A stretch of 64,000 nt of DNA from Chitinophaga horti (GTDB lineage Bacteria > Bacteroidota > Bacteroidia > Chitinophagales > Chitinophagaceae), in the NCBI RefSeq assembly GCF_022867795.2, contig NZ_CP107006.1, positions 744,001 to 808,000 on the forward strand, in the 5' to 3' direction. The notes below the pieces were generated by a model. The model did not search any database and was not told where the DNA came from. It saw only the letters and a list, made by a program, of their open reading frames with translations. The first letter of the stretch is position 1. Every line of letters starts with the position of its first letter. Shown in pieces: positions 8,896 to 18,268 of the stretch. The position numbers and the translations under genes were made by a program.

Positions 8896-10293
8896 ATGAT
8901 ATCCAGGAACAAAATAACGCTTGTAGTGCTGGTGCTGGTGATGTTCAGCTCCTGTAAAAAATGGCTGGACGTGCAGCCCGAAGACAAGTTTACGGAAGAT
9001 ATGATTTATGCGAACGAGGAAGGGTTCTTGTCTGCCCTGAACGGCGTGTACATTCTCATGGCCGATAATAAACTGTACGGGGCCAGCATGACCATGACCA
9101 CACTCGATCTCTTCTCTCAACGTTACTACAGTACTTCTTCCGAATCGCGCTGGCAGCAGTATACGAGGCTCAACTACCTCGATGATGGTGTGCGCGCTAA
9201 CCTGCAGTCCATCTGGGAAACGTCGTACCTGTGTATCGCTAACCTTAATCGCTACCTGTACAACTTTTCCGTATACGGCAATAAGCTTAACCCGGCCGAA
9301 CAAAGCTACTTTAAAGGACAGGCTTATGCACTGCGCGCCTTGCTGTACTCGGATCTGCTAAGGATGTGGGGGCCGCGTTACGTATCAGATTCCACCGGCT
9401 TATGCATTCCGCTGTACGATAAGGTAGGCGCGGACGTAGGTGAATACATGCCTGCCAACAAAGTGATGGATTTCATTATGAACGACATCGCCCAGGCGGA
9501 GCAAATGTTACAGGCCGATCCGGTGCTGATCAACGGCCACAAAGATGGCAACAACTTCCGCATGAATCTCTTCGCCGTAAAAGCGTTAAAAGCAAGGATG
9601 CAATTGTATCGTAATGATAAGGCGGGTGCGCTGGCAACGGCAAAGGAAGTGATCGCCCAGCAGGAAAAATTTCCATGGGTAACACGAGCCGCCGTAACGA
9701 GCAACCGCGATTATCCCGACCGTATCTTCGCTACGGAAGTGTTGTTCGGGCTGTATTCCAGGAGCATGTACGAAAACTTCGAGAACTTCTTTGCTTCGGA
9801 TAATACCGTAGAAAATATCCTGGCGCCGCAAAGTGCCACCTACCTCGAAACCTTGTTCGAGAGCCAGGCAGATTTCCGTTACTCCTATTGGTGGCTGTTA
9901 CCTTCTACTGGCGTAAACTTCCGGGTGCTGTATAAGTTTTCGGACGTGAACCTCAAAGACAGGTACGCCTTCCGTTTCATGATGCCGATGATTCGCATGA
10001 GCGAAATGTATATGATCGCAGCTGAGTGCGAGCCGGATCCTGCAGAAGGGTTGAAACATATCAATGCGATCCGCGCGCACCGCGGCTATGATGCCGACCT
10101 GGGCAGCGCTGCTAATCTCGATAACGAGATCAGGAAGGAATATATGAAAGAGTTTTTTGGCGAAGGACAGCTGTGGTTCTTTTACAAACGCAAAGGCATT
10201 ACCAGTGTGGCCGGTGCCAATACGGCTACGGTGAACATTCCGTTAAGTGCTTACCGCTTCCCGCTGCCGGAGTCTGAAACCATCGTGCGGTAG
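8896..10293 (+). CDS. SusD/RagB-family nutrient-binding outer-membrane lipoprotein, cassette 1
   Basis: Surface lipoprotein of 465 residues that forms the lid of the SusC barrel. The signal peptide ends at a lipobox Cys20 (FSSCKKWLDVQP). The N-terminal region shows the SusD signature KKWLDVQPEDKFTEDM and GFLSALNGVYILM. TPR-like helices follow (SYFKGQAYALRALLYSDLLRMWG), and the C-terminus has the RMSEMYMIAAECEP segment typical of the family. It starts 19 bp after susC, so the two are co-transcribed. It is slightly short for the family (usually 470-600 residues) but not broken. Confidence 0.94.
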   Translation: MISRNKITLVVLVLVMFSSCKKWLDVQPEDKFTEDMIYANEEGFLSALNGVYILMADNKLYGASMTMTTLDLFSQRYYSTSSESRWQQYTRLNYLDDGVRANLQSIWETSYLCIANLNRYLYNFSVYGNKLNPAEQSYFKGQAYALRALLYSDLLRMWGPRYVSDSTGLCIPLYDKVGADVGEYMPANKVMDFIMNDIAQAEQMLQADPVLINGHKDGNNFRMNLFAVKALKARMQLYRNDKAGALATAKEVIAQQEKFPWVTRAAVTSNRDYPDRIFATEVLFGLYSRSMYENFENFFASDNTVENILAPQSATYLETLFESQADFRYSYWWLLPSTGVNFRVLYKFSDVNLKDRYAFRFMMPMIRMSEMYMIAAECEPDPAEGLKHINAIRAHRGYDADLGSAANLDNEIRKEYMKEFFGEGQLWFFYKRKGITSVAGANTATVNIPLSAYRFPLPESETIVR

Positions 10294-10327
10294 TCGATTT
10301 GATCATAGTCTTTAAAATCAATATAAG

Positions 10328-11152
10328 ATGAAAAATATTGTTACTGGTTTACTCATCAGCTGCCTGATCGCAACCGGTCTTGCAGGTTGCAGCGAAGACA
10401 GGCTCGATTTGTACAATCAAAACACAGAGGGCGCGAGCATTTACTTCAAGGAAAAGTTCGATAACCTTTCGGACCGCAACGCGTCCACACCATTTGAGAA
10501 TAAATACATTACCATGGGCTACACGCCGCTTACCCTCACCGATACCATTATTATCGTGCCGGTGGCGTTCACCGGCCTGGCGGCGGATACCGATCGCACT
10601 TACGAAGTAGAGGTGATCGACAGCTTAACGAGCATGGAGCAGGGCGTGGATTACGAATTTATGAAGCCTTTCGTGATGAAGGCCGGCCGCTACATAGACA
10701 CTATCCAGATTCGCCTGTTTCGCAGCCAGCGTATGAGAGATACTACGCTGGACCTGCGGCTCTTGCTGAAGGCGAACGGTAATTTCAATACGAACGTACC
10801 GTTAAAGATGAATTACGCGGGCACTTACCAGGGAAATGTGGTAACGTACGCCGTAAGCGCCAACGACATCACCGGTAAGCCGTTCCTCTGGACAAGCCCT
10901 ACCTATAAAACCTTCACAGAGGGCTATTTCGGCACGTATTCCAAAACGAAACTGCTGTTGATGCTGGATGTACTTAATGTTAAGCTGGAAACCGTTACGA
11001 TCGAGCCAACACCTCCCGCCCGCTTCAGTCTCGATTATTTCCTGGTGTGGAGCCAGTATATGGTGTATTGGCTGGGTAAAGAAAAAGGCGAAGGCCGTAT
11101 TTACTACGACGAGTTTGGTGCAGAAATCAAAATGGGACCGAACGCGAAATAG
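10328..11152 (+). CDS. DUF4843-family lipoprotein, cassette 1
   Basis: A 274-residue lipoprotein with a signal peptide ending at Cys21 (GLAGCSEDRL). The body matches the DUF4843 pattern: a YFKEKFD-type N-terminal strand, a stretch of beta-sandwich with DRTYEVEVIDSLTSMEQGVDYEF, and a conserved RYIDTIQIRLFRS segment. Members of this family are found almost only next to SusC/SusD pairs in Bacteroidota and are thought to be surface accessory proteins; no activity is known. It lies 34 bp after susD and 26 bp before the PKD-like gene, in the same operon. Confidence 0.82.
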   Translation: MKNIVTGLLISCLIATGLAGCSEDRLDLYNQNTEGASIYFKEKFDNLSDRNASTPFENKYITMGYTPLTLTDTIIIVPVAFTGLAADTDRTYEVEVIDSLTSMEQGVDYEFMKPFVMKAGRYIDTIQIRLFRSQRMRDTTLDLRLLLKANGNFNTNVPLKMNYAGTYQGNVVTYAVSANDITGKPFLWTSPTYKTFTEGYFGTYSKTKLLLMLDVLNVKLETVTIEPTPPARFSLDYFLVWSQYMVYWLGKEKGEGRIYYDEFGAEIKMGPNAK

Positions 11153-11178
11153 GTTGTTTACATTTTAAAGATGCGATC

Positions 11179-12735
11179 ATGAATTTTAAATGGATCAGAT
11201 ATATCGGTTGCCTGGCATTGGTCATCAGCTTTGCAACTGCCTGTAAAAAAGATTTGGGTAACTACGATTATAAAGACATTAACGAACTGGTTATCGCTAA
11301 TATCCCGGATACGATGAACCTGGTAATCGGGCAGCGTTTTACCGTAATACCACAACTGGATTTTACAAAAGATACGGTAACTGCCCATTACACTTACCAA
11401 TGGGCCTGTTACGATCCGCGCCAGGTAGATGCATATACCCTCAGGATCCTCGATTCAACTAAAACACTGGACATGGACCTGCCGCTGACTGTAGGTGAGT
11501 ATATCATCTATTATACGGTAAAAGAAAAGGCGACCGGCATCAGCTGGCGGAAAAAGTTTATCGTCATAGTCACTGGTACGATTAAACGAAGGGGATGGTT
11601 CGTATTGTCTGACGTGGATGCGCAGTCAAAGCTCGATTATTTCGAGGAAGACATGGCGGCTCCGGGCACTTACGTGAAAGAGTACCGCAATTTACTGGGC
11701 CTGATAAAAGACCGTGTTACCGGCAAGCCTATCGAGATAAAAGGTAAGCCGAAGTTCCTGGAGGCGGTAACGAATACAGTGTTAGGTGTTACGGGTGCCA
11801 AAACGTGGATTTACATCGGCGCTGAACTGAGCGGTGAAAAAATCAACGTTACCGATGGCTTTACCTGGGAGAACCCGCTTTACTCGATCAAGAGCGAAAC
11901 GGCGACGGGCGAACCGGCATTGCCTTCTATGGTGCGTGGCTACGCGCAGCAGGTATATGCTTTCGATAACGGTGAGGTCCACTTTTCTTATCCTGCGCAG
12001 CGTTACGTGTGGGGCATACCCATCAGCAGGCTGTCTGGCGGAGTACCTTTCAAAGTGGCACCGTCGTTTGCAATGGCTACCGGTGGCGTGGCGCTCTTCT
12101 ATGATGCCACCAACAAACGTTTCGTACGGCATCTTTATAACACTTACCTGACCACCCTTACACCTAAACGTTTCGATCCAAACAATATGGATAAGGATGT
12201 CGTGTGGATGGGCTGGACCTCCGCGTTCGCCGGTCAGGCCATTGCGATCATGAAGGATGCGGCCGACAAGCGTTATCTCGCCAGGATGACCTTTACCACT
12301 GCGGGTACTTTCTCCGCAGATTCGCTGAAGGAGGTAAACATGACGGATCTCGCCGGTGCAGAGAATTTTGTAATGGACCACCAGTTTGGCTATTTGCTGT
12401 ACAGCAAAGGCAGCAAACTATACCGCTATAACCTGGATACCGAGGAACTACAAATGATCAAAGATTATGGCAGTGGTGTGCAGATTACGATGCTGAAAAG
12501 CAGGATACTCCAGGCCCCACTCTGGTTCCAGGTGGAGGCGCGGCCCGACCTTTACAACAAAGTGCATCTCGAGCCATTGATCCTCGGTATTACCGTGGCC
12601 GTGTATGAACCGGCTAATCCATCAACTTCAGGAAAACTCGATGTAATAAAAATAAGTGGCACCCCAGGGGTATCTTATTATACCCTCACTGGTTTTGGTA
12701 AGGTGGTAGACGCAGTCTACACCAATTTGAACTAA
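11179..12735 (+). CDS. PKD-like family surface lipoprotein, cassette 1
   Basis: A 518-residue lipoprotein with a lipobox Cys22 (FATACKKDLG). It has the family hallmark KKDLGNYDYKDINE directly after the lipidated cysteine. An Ig/PKD-like sandwich follows (about 40-140; YTYQWACYDPRQ, YTVKEKATGISW), then a long beta-rich C-terminal part without catalytic motifs that may form a propeller (repeated W/Y and G-rich strands). It is usually partnered with SusD and DUF4843 proteins, as here. It is probably a surface binding protein that captures ligand for the SusC/SusD pair. It is the last gene before a strong terminator. Confidence 0.8.
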   Translation: MNFKWIRYIGCLALVISFATACKKDLGNYDYKDINELVIANIPDTMNLVIGQRFTVIPQLDFTKDTVTAHYTYQWACYDPRQVDAYTLRILDSTKTLDMDLPLTVGEYIIYYTVKEKATGISWRKKFIVIVTGTIKRRGWFVLSDVDAQSKLDYFEEDMAAPGTYVKEYRNLLGLIKDRVTGKPIEIKGKPKFLEAVTNTVLGVTGAKTWIYIGAELSGEKINVTDGFTWENPLYSIKSETATGEPALPSMVRGYAQQVYAFDNGEVHFSYPAQRYVWGIPISRLSGGVPFKVAPSFAMATGGVALFYDATNKRFVRHLYNTYLTTLTPKRFDPNNMDKDVVWMGWTSAFAGQAIAIMKDAADKRYLARMTFTTAGTFSADSLKEVNMTDLAGAENFVMDHQFGYLLYSKGSKLYRYNLDTEELQMIKDYGSGVQITMLKSRILQAPLWFQVEARPDLYNKVHLEPLILGITVAVYEPANPSTSGKLDVIKISGTPGVSYYTLTGFGKVVDAVYTNLN

Positions 12736-12758
12736 TTATTGTGATCAACCTGTTCCCC

Positions 12759-12793
12759 GGCATATGATGGCTTGCCATCATATGCCTTTTTTT
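12759..12793 (+). terminator. Strong intrinsic terminator ending cassette 1
   Basis: A perfect 12-bp stem (12759-12770 pairing with 12775-12786, loop CTTG) is followed directly by seven T. It lies 24 bp after the stop of the PKD-like gene and separates cassette 1 from the sigma gene of cassette 2. Confidence 0.93.
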
Positions 12794-12881
12794 ATACCCC
12801 TTGGCATCCTGTACTATCCTGCTCCTGCATACCTCGTAAGATAAAATTTCCTAAGTTTAGGTAGCCAAAGCCGCCCATCCC

Positions 12882-13448
12882 TTGTCCAGTTCACGTTATA
12901 ACGACCAATTGCTGCTCTCGCAAATAGCCGCCGGAAGCGAACCTGCCTTCTGTGCGCTGTTCGATCGTTATTGGCATAAGGTGTTCACCACGGCATTACT
13001 CTTCACCCGCTCCGAGCCTGTAGCGCAGGACATTGCGCAGGAGGTGTTCTTACAATTATGGCAACATCGCGAACGGGCAGCTACCATCGAAAAGGCGGAG
13101 AGTTACCTTTTTATCAGCGCCCGTAATCTCATTTTTAAGAAGATGAGCCGCCTGAAACTCGAAGATGCCTATCAACAATACGTTGCCGCGCAAGGTGTAC
13201 GCCAGGCAGCACCGTCGACCGGCACCACCGAATACAAAGAACTGCATTCCCTTGTGGAAACGGCCATCCGCCGCCTGCCCCCACAGCAGCAAAAGGCCTT
13301 TCGGTTAAGCCGGGAAGGTGGGCTAAGTCATGAAGAGATCAGCGCCCGGATGGGGGTAAGCCGCGCGGCGGTGAAAGATTACATCGTCCGGTCCATTTCT
13401 TTCCTGCGGAAATACCTGCGCGAACAGGCCTTATTCTGGCTGTTCTAA
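12882..13448 (+). CDS. ECF RNA polymerase sigma factor (FecI-like), cassette 2
   Basis: A 188-residue ECF sigma factor. The sigma-2 region contains ALFDRYWHKVFTTALLF and AQDIAQEVFLQLWQHRE. The sigma-4 region contains LPPQQQKAFRLSREGGLSHEEISARMGVSRAAVKDYIV. The start is TTG at 12882; there is no in-frame ATG nearby, and the N-terminus from this codon has normal family length. A short perfect inverted repeat, CCTAA/TTAGG (12850-12861), lies 20 bp upstream and overlaps a TAnnTTTA box at 12852-12859, possibly the promoter. The FecR partner follows 82 bp later. Confidence 0.92.
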   Translation: MSSSRYNDQLLLSQIAAGSEPAFCALFDRYWHKVFTTALLFTRSEPVAQDIAQEVFLQLWQHRERAATIEKAESYLFISARNLIFKKMSRLKLEDAYQQYVAAQGVRQAAPSTGTTEYKELHSLVETAIRRLPPQQQKAFRLSREGGLSHEEISARMGVSRAAVKDYIVRSISFLRKYLREQALFWLF

Positions 13449-13530
13449 AAGACCGGAAAAAATATTTTTATCCCGGCACTTCCTTTCTGCTTTTTCAGCG
13501 GTCTTTATATTACAGGCCAGCTTGTACGTT

Positions 13531-14697
13531 ATGAAAGAAGCGGATTTTCAATCACTCATGGAAAAATACGTGGCGAACGAACTCACGAAACAGGAGTTCG
13601 ATCAGCTATGGACTGCATTGCAGGAGCCGGGCCGCCGTGCTGCCTGGACGGCCTTCATGCACCAGGCCTGGGATGCCGCGGCATTCACAGAGCAGGGCAA
13701 GGCGGCGGCACTGGAGCAGCTGCTGCCACAAGTGCGAAAACGCCGCAGCGGTGTCGTAAAGAAACTCTCCTGGTGGGCCGCAGCCGCCTGTATGTTAAGC
13801 TTCGCCGCCGGCATCTTCTACTTCCAGGGCAAAAAAAAACTACCACCTTCCGGTCAGGTGGCCAGCGCCACGTCACCCAACACCGACATCCAACCCGGTC
13901 GTAACCGTGCCTTGCTGACATTGGCCGACGGCAGCATAGTGGAGCTGGACAGCACCGCCAATGGACTGGTAGGGCAGCAGGGTGGTACGAATGTGACCAA
14001 ACAATCCAACGGCCGCCTGGTGTACGAGCAGCAGGGCGCCGCCGCAGAAAATATGTACAACACGATGCGCACACCACGGGGCGGACAGTACCAGGTAGTA
14101 TTACCCGATGGCTCCAGGGTATGGCTGAATGCTGCATCTGCCGTAACTTACCCCGTCTCTTTCGGTAAAAAGGAGCGAAAGGTGAAGATCTCCGGCGAAG
14201 TGTATTTCGAAGTAGCGGCGAACGCAGCCAACCCTTTTGTCGTACAAATAATGAGCGAAACCGGCGAGGAGAAAGGCGTAGTCACGGTATTGGGAACGCG
14301 GTTCAATATCAACGCTTATGACAATGAAGGCGCTGCCACCACCACGCTGCTGAACGGCGCTGTAATCGTATCCCGCCAGGAAGAGCGCAAGCAATTGCAA
14401 CCGGGACAAAGAGCCGCGATGGGTAAGATCATAGAAGTGACGAGACCCGAAGACCTGGAGGGTGTAACGGCCTGGAAGGATGGCTATTTCAAATTTACAC
14501 AGGCAGACATTGGCTCGGTGATGCGGCAGGCAGAGCGATGGTACGATATAGAAGTACTTTATCCCAAAGGTGCGCCCGATGAGATATTCAGCGGTACACT
14601 GCCCCGAAACGTAAACCTGACACAGTTTTTAGATATCATGGTATACAGCGACGTAAAAGCGACTATACGCAGCAGGCAAGTAATCATAGAACAGTAA
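13531..14697 (+). CDS. FecR-family anti-sigma factor / signal transducer, cassette 2
   Basis: Inner-membrane anti-sigma factor of 388 residues from the ATG at 13531; a TTG three codons earlier is less likely. The cytoplasmic part is about 1-80, with a membrane segment around residues 82-98 (WWAAAACMLSFAAGIFYF). The FecR domain contains MRTPRGGQYQVVLPDGSRVWLNAAS and VKISGEVYFEV. The C-terminal DUF4974 part has MRQAERWYDIEV and ends in VIIEQ. It is paired with the upstream sigma gene and with the rhamnoglycan-type SusC downstream. Confidence 0.93.
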   Translation: MKEADFQSLMEKYVANELTKQEFDQLWTALQEPGRRAAWTAFMHQAWDAAAFTEQGKAAALEQLLPQVRKRRSGVVKKLSWWAAAACMLSFAAGIFYFQGKKKLPPSGQVASATSPNTDIQPGRNRALLTLADGSIVELDSTANGLVGQQGGTNVTKQSNGRLVYEQQGAAAENMYNTMRTPRGGQYQVVLPDGSRVWLNAASAVTYPVSFGKKERKVKISGEVYFEVAANAANPFVVQIMSETGEEKGVVTVLGTRFNINAYDNEGAATTTLLNGAVIVSRQEERKQLQPGQRAAMGKIIEVTRPEDLEGVTAWKDGYFKFTQADIGSVMRQAERWYDIEVLYPKGAPDEIFSGTLPRNVNLTQFLDIMVYSDVKATIRSRQVIIEQ

Positions 14698-14728
14698 TCA
14701 ATCAATATCTACCATAAACGGGTAAGAC

Positions 14729-14760
14729 AAAAAAGCCGGAAGTACGGGGGTACTGCCGGC
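14729..14760 (-). terminator. Predicted antisense terminator in the susC leader, cassette 2
   Basis: Six A (14729-14734) are followed by an 11-position stem: left arm 14735-14745, GGGG loop, right arm 14750-14760, one mismatch. On the minus strand it reads as a GCCGGC-type hairpin followed by six U, a standard intrinsic terminator shape. It lies 76 bp before the susC start. Confidence 0.7.
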
Positions 14761-14836
14761 ACGATGAGAACACCCGTATTTACAGCCAATTCAACAACCG
14801 TAGAACAGGGGAGCATCCCCAACAAACCACTAAGTT

Positions 14837-17800
14837 ATGAAATTTAAATTCGGCAATTCCACTGAAAAGGGCCGCGCTGCGCTGCTGTTGCAAAGATGGC
14901 GGCCATCCGGAAAAACGATCTTGGTTATGAAGCTCACAACGATTTTGTTGCTTGTTGCCTTACTCCAGTTAAAAGCAGAAGGCTTTAGCCAGCAGATTAC
15001 GCTGCAGGTTAAAAACGGCTCGCTGGACAAGGTGTTTGCCCAGCTGGGTAAACAAAGCGGGTATCACTTCTTTTTTAATGAAAGACTGATCAAAGACGCC
15101 CGCAAGGTATCTCTCAATTTACAGAACGCTACGTTGCAGGAAGCGCTGGACGCCTGTTTTACTGGCCAGCCCTTTAACTATGCAATTATTGATAAAACAG
15201 TGGTGGCCCGTAAAAAGACAGACCCGGGCCCCACGCCGAGGGCCGCTGCCGCGCCAGTGGTGATCACGATCAAAGGTCGTATCACCAGCGAAAAAGGCGA
15301 ACCCTTGCCCGGCGCCAGCGTAAAGCTGAAAAACAGCACGAAAGGCGCTACGTCCGATGCAAAGGGCGAATTCTCTTTTACCATTCCCGATGGTACGGAA
15401 GTCGTGCTGGAAGTAAGTATGCTGGGCTACAAACTGCAAACGATTACGCCCTCCGATCCCGCAAACGTGGTGATCGTATTAAAAGAAGAAGCAACTACGC
15501 TCGATAACCTCGTGGTAATCGGTTATGGTACGGCGCGCCGCCAGGACTTTACCGGTTCGGTAAGCTCTGTGAAAATGGAAGGTTCGCCGCTCGCCAGTCT
15601 GCCCAATATGAACGCGCTGGAAGTACTGAAAGGCAACGTATCGGGCCTGAGCATCGGTGCGACCAACTCCGCCGGTGGACAACCTTCTATGGTCATTCGC
15701 GGGCAGAACTCGATCAGCGGTAATAATGATCCGATGATTATCCTGGACGGTGTAGTATTCCTGGGCAGCATCGGTGATATCAACCCTAACGACATCGCCA
15801 GCTTTGATATATTGAAAGATGCTACGTCTGCTGCGGCTTACGGTTCCCGTTCTGCGAACGGCGTAATTGCCATCACCACCAAAAAAGGTCGTATCGGTAA
15901 GCCATCCATTTCATTTAACACTTCTACCGGCTTCCAGACCTGGCAAAATGAGCCGGAGATGATGAGGGGCGAAGAGTGGCTGGAAGTGGTGAACGCCCGT
16001 AACCGCTACGCTCCCGGTTCTACCAACTGGCTGAAGGCGGGAGAACTGGCCAACCGGGCTGCCGGCAAAGAAACCGTTTGGCTGGATGAAGTTACCCGTA
16101 CCGGTATTATCCAGAGCTACCAGGCGGCTGTTTCAGGCGCTACACAGCAAACGAACTATTACCTCTCTACTTCCTTCGATCAGAATAAAGGCATCATTAA
16201 AGGAGATGACTTTAAACGTGTTTCCCTGCTCGCGAAGCTGAATATGAACATTACTTCCTGGCTGGAAGTAGGGGCGGATGGTAGCTATACCAAACGTGAC
16301 TATTCCGGGGTGGCTGCCAATATAGGCGAGGCGCAGATGATGTCGCCGTACGGTGTAATGTACCGCGACAGCCTCGGTAATCTAGAAAAGTACCCGTATA
16401 CACAGGCGGCCATCAATCCGCTGTGGGGTGTGCAGGATGGTACCCGCGACAACATGGACATCGGCAACAACTTCCGCCTGAATGCCCATGCGCTGGTGAA
16501 AGTGCCGTGGATCGATGGGTTGAGCTATCGTGCTAACCTGGCGCTGAACCTGGATAAAGACAGGTCGGGCAACTTCTATTACGAGACTAACTTTGTCCAG
16601 GAAGGAGAAGGCATTGGCCGTTATTCGCCGTCTACCGTACAGGGCTTCCTGTCGAGGGCGAACGGCAATATCAATAACTACAGCAATTACAGCTACGTAA
16701 TCGATAACATCCTCAACTACCGCAAAACATTTGGTAAACACAGTGTTGATGCAACGGCAGTGTATACACGCGATTACTTTAAGTACGAGTCGGAAAACTC
16801 AACCGGCTCCGACTTCCAGGCGAATGGTAATACAGCGTTAGGTATGTATGGTTTGCAGACGGCAACCGTGCAGCGCGCAACAGTAGATATATGGGAACGC
16901 GCCAATATCGGTTACCTCATACGCGGTAACTACAATTACAACAATCGCTATTTCCTCACCGGGTCTTTCCGTCGCGATGGGGCTTCTGTATTCGGAGCGA
17001 ATAACAAGTGGGCAGATTTTGCCGCTGTGGGCGTGGCCTGGCGTATTACCGAGGAGGCGTTCATGAAAAACCTGCACTATCTCAATCACCTGAAACTGAA
17101 GTTTTCCTGGGGCCAGAATGGTAACCAGGGCATCGGCCCCTATGGTACCCTGTCGACCGTTGGCAACGGTGCGTCGGGCGGTGTGCGTTACCAGTTCTCA
17201 AATACAGGTAGCCAGATGTTTTATGGCCTCTTCCAGCGCGACCTCGGCAACTCCGACCTCGGTTGGGAAACAACAGAGTCCTGGAACGCGGGGTTCGAAT
17301 CTTCCTGGTTTAACGAACGCCTGTTCGTAGATCTCGATATGTATAAAGGTAAAACTACCGACCAGCTCTTTACCCGCAACATCCCGGTGATGACTGGTTT
17401 TAAGACCATGCGCACCTCCATGGGCCAGGTAGATAATAAGGGCGTTGAAATAACGGTACGTTCCGTAAACGTTAAACATTCGGATTGGGGTTGGACTACC
17501 GCAGCAACTTTCTGGCTGAACCGCAACAAACTGGTGAAGCTGTATGGTGAAGACAGGGATGGCGATGGTAAAGAAGACGATGACGTGTCCAGCGGCCTGT
17601 TCATCGGTCAGCCACTCTACGCTATCTATGGCTATGAACAAATCGGTATCGTTCAGGAAAGTGATACCACTTACACCCGCCTCACCGGCGCCGCGCCGGG
17701 TTCGCCGATGTACCGCGATTTTGATAAAACGCCCGGCATCAGCGCTACCGACCGTAAAATACTCGGCTACGCCCAGGATAATTTCCGCCTGAGCATGAGC

Positions 17801-18247
17801 AATACGGTTAATTACAAGGAATTTGACCTGTATGTGATGGTCTCCGGCAACTTCGGCGGTAATGGTTATTATAAAAGGTCGAACGCCGCTGCTTACCTCA
17901 CATCCGGTACCAGCCGCTTTAACGATAACATGACGTCCAAGCCTTACTGGACGCCCGAAAACAAAAGCAATACCTATCCATCTGCCTTCTTTTCCGGTGA
18001 TGGCCGCTTCCTCGGACTGCAAAGCCGTACGTTCGTGCGTTTGCAGGATGTTACCTTGTCGTATCGCCTGAAACAAAGTTTGCTGACGCCATTGCGCCTC
18101 AACTCCGCGAAGTTTTTCGTGAGTGCCAAGAACCTGGCCACCTTCACCAACTGGTTTGGCGGCGATCCGGAAACAGGTACGCCTGTACGGGAGAATACTT
18201 TCCCCGTGCCCAGCACGTATTCCTTTGGCGCAAACATCAGCTTCTAA
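14837..18247 (+). CDS. SusC/RagA-family TonB-dependent transporter with STN domain, cassette 2
   Basis: Transporter of 1136 residues. A 30-residue basic leader is followed by the signal peptide starting MKLTT at residue 31 and ending near GFSQQ. The STN domain is at about 60-125, the carboxypeptidase-D-like domain at about 150-220 and the plug at about 225-350, with the classical VVIGYGTARRQDFTGSVSSV TonB-box-like and plug entry, and ILKDATSAAAYGSRSANGVIAITTKKG. The barrel runs to a C-terminal phenylalanine (SFGANISF). The rhamnosidases downstream suggest that it imports oligosaccharides from a rhamnose-containing glycan. The ATG at 14837 follows an A-rich CAACAAACCACTAAGTT leader. Confidence 0.95.
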   Translation: MKFKFGNSTEKGRAALLLQRWRPSGKTILVMKLTTILLLVALLQLKAEGFSQQITLQVKNGSLDKVFAQLGKQSGYHFFFNERLIKDARKVSLNLQNATLQEALDACFTGQPFNYAIIDKTVVARKKTDPGPTPRAAAAPVVITIKGRITSEKGEPLPGASVKLKNSTKGATSDAKGEFSFTIPDGTEVVLEVSMLGYKLQTITPSDPANVVIVLKEEATTLDNLVVIGYGTARRQDFTGSVSSVKMEGSPLASLPNMNALEVLKGNVSGLSIGATNSAGGQPSMVIRGQNSISGNNDPMIILDGVVFLGSIGDINPNDIASFDILKDATSAAAYGSRSANGVIAITTKKGRIGKPSISFNTSTGFQTWQNEPEMMRGEEWLEVVNARNRYAPGSTNWLKAGELANRAAGKETVWLDEVTRTGIIQSYQAAVSGATQQTNYYLSTSFDQNKGIIKGDDFKRVSLLAKLNMNITSWLEVGADGSYTKRDYSGVAANIGEAQMMSPYGVMYRDSLGNLEKYPYTQAAINPLWGVQDGTRDNMDIGNNFRLNAHALVKVPWIDGLSYRANLALNLDKDRSGNFYYETNFVQEGEGIGRYSPSTVQGFLSRANGNINNYSNYSYVIDNILNYRKTFGKHSVDATAVYTRDYFKYESENSTGSDFQANGNTALGMYGLQTATVQRATVDIWERANIGYLIRGNYNYNNRYFLTGSFRRDGASVFGANNKWADFAAVGVAWRITEEAFMKNLHYLNHLKLKFSWGQNGNQGIGPYGTLSTVGNGASGGVRYQFSNTGSQMFYGLFQRDLGNSDLGWETTESWNAGFESSWFNERLFVDLDMYKGKTTDQLFTRNIPVMTGFKTMRTSMGQVDNKGVEITVRSVNVKHSDWGWTTAATFWLNRNKLVKLYGEDRDGDGKEDDDVSSGLFIGQPLYAIYGYEQIGIVQESDTTYTRLTGAAPGSPMYRDFDKTPGISATDRKILGYAQDNFRLSMSNTVNYKEFDLYVMVSGNFGGNGYYKRSNAAAYLTSGTSRFNDNMTSKPYWTPENKSNTYPSAFFSGDGRFLGLQSRTFVRLQDVTLSYRLKQSLLTPLRLNSAKFFVSAKNLATFTNWFGGDPETGTPVRENTFPVPSTYSFGANISF

Positions 18248-18268
18248 TCACCTACAAATCAGATCAAC

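Noticed and set aside
17198-18076. A 292-codon minus-strand frame inside the cassette 2 susC
   Set aside because: Same reasoning: a shadow of the susC coding sequence caused by its codon bias.
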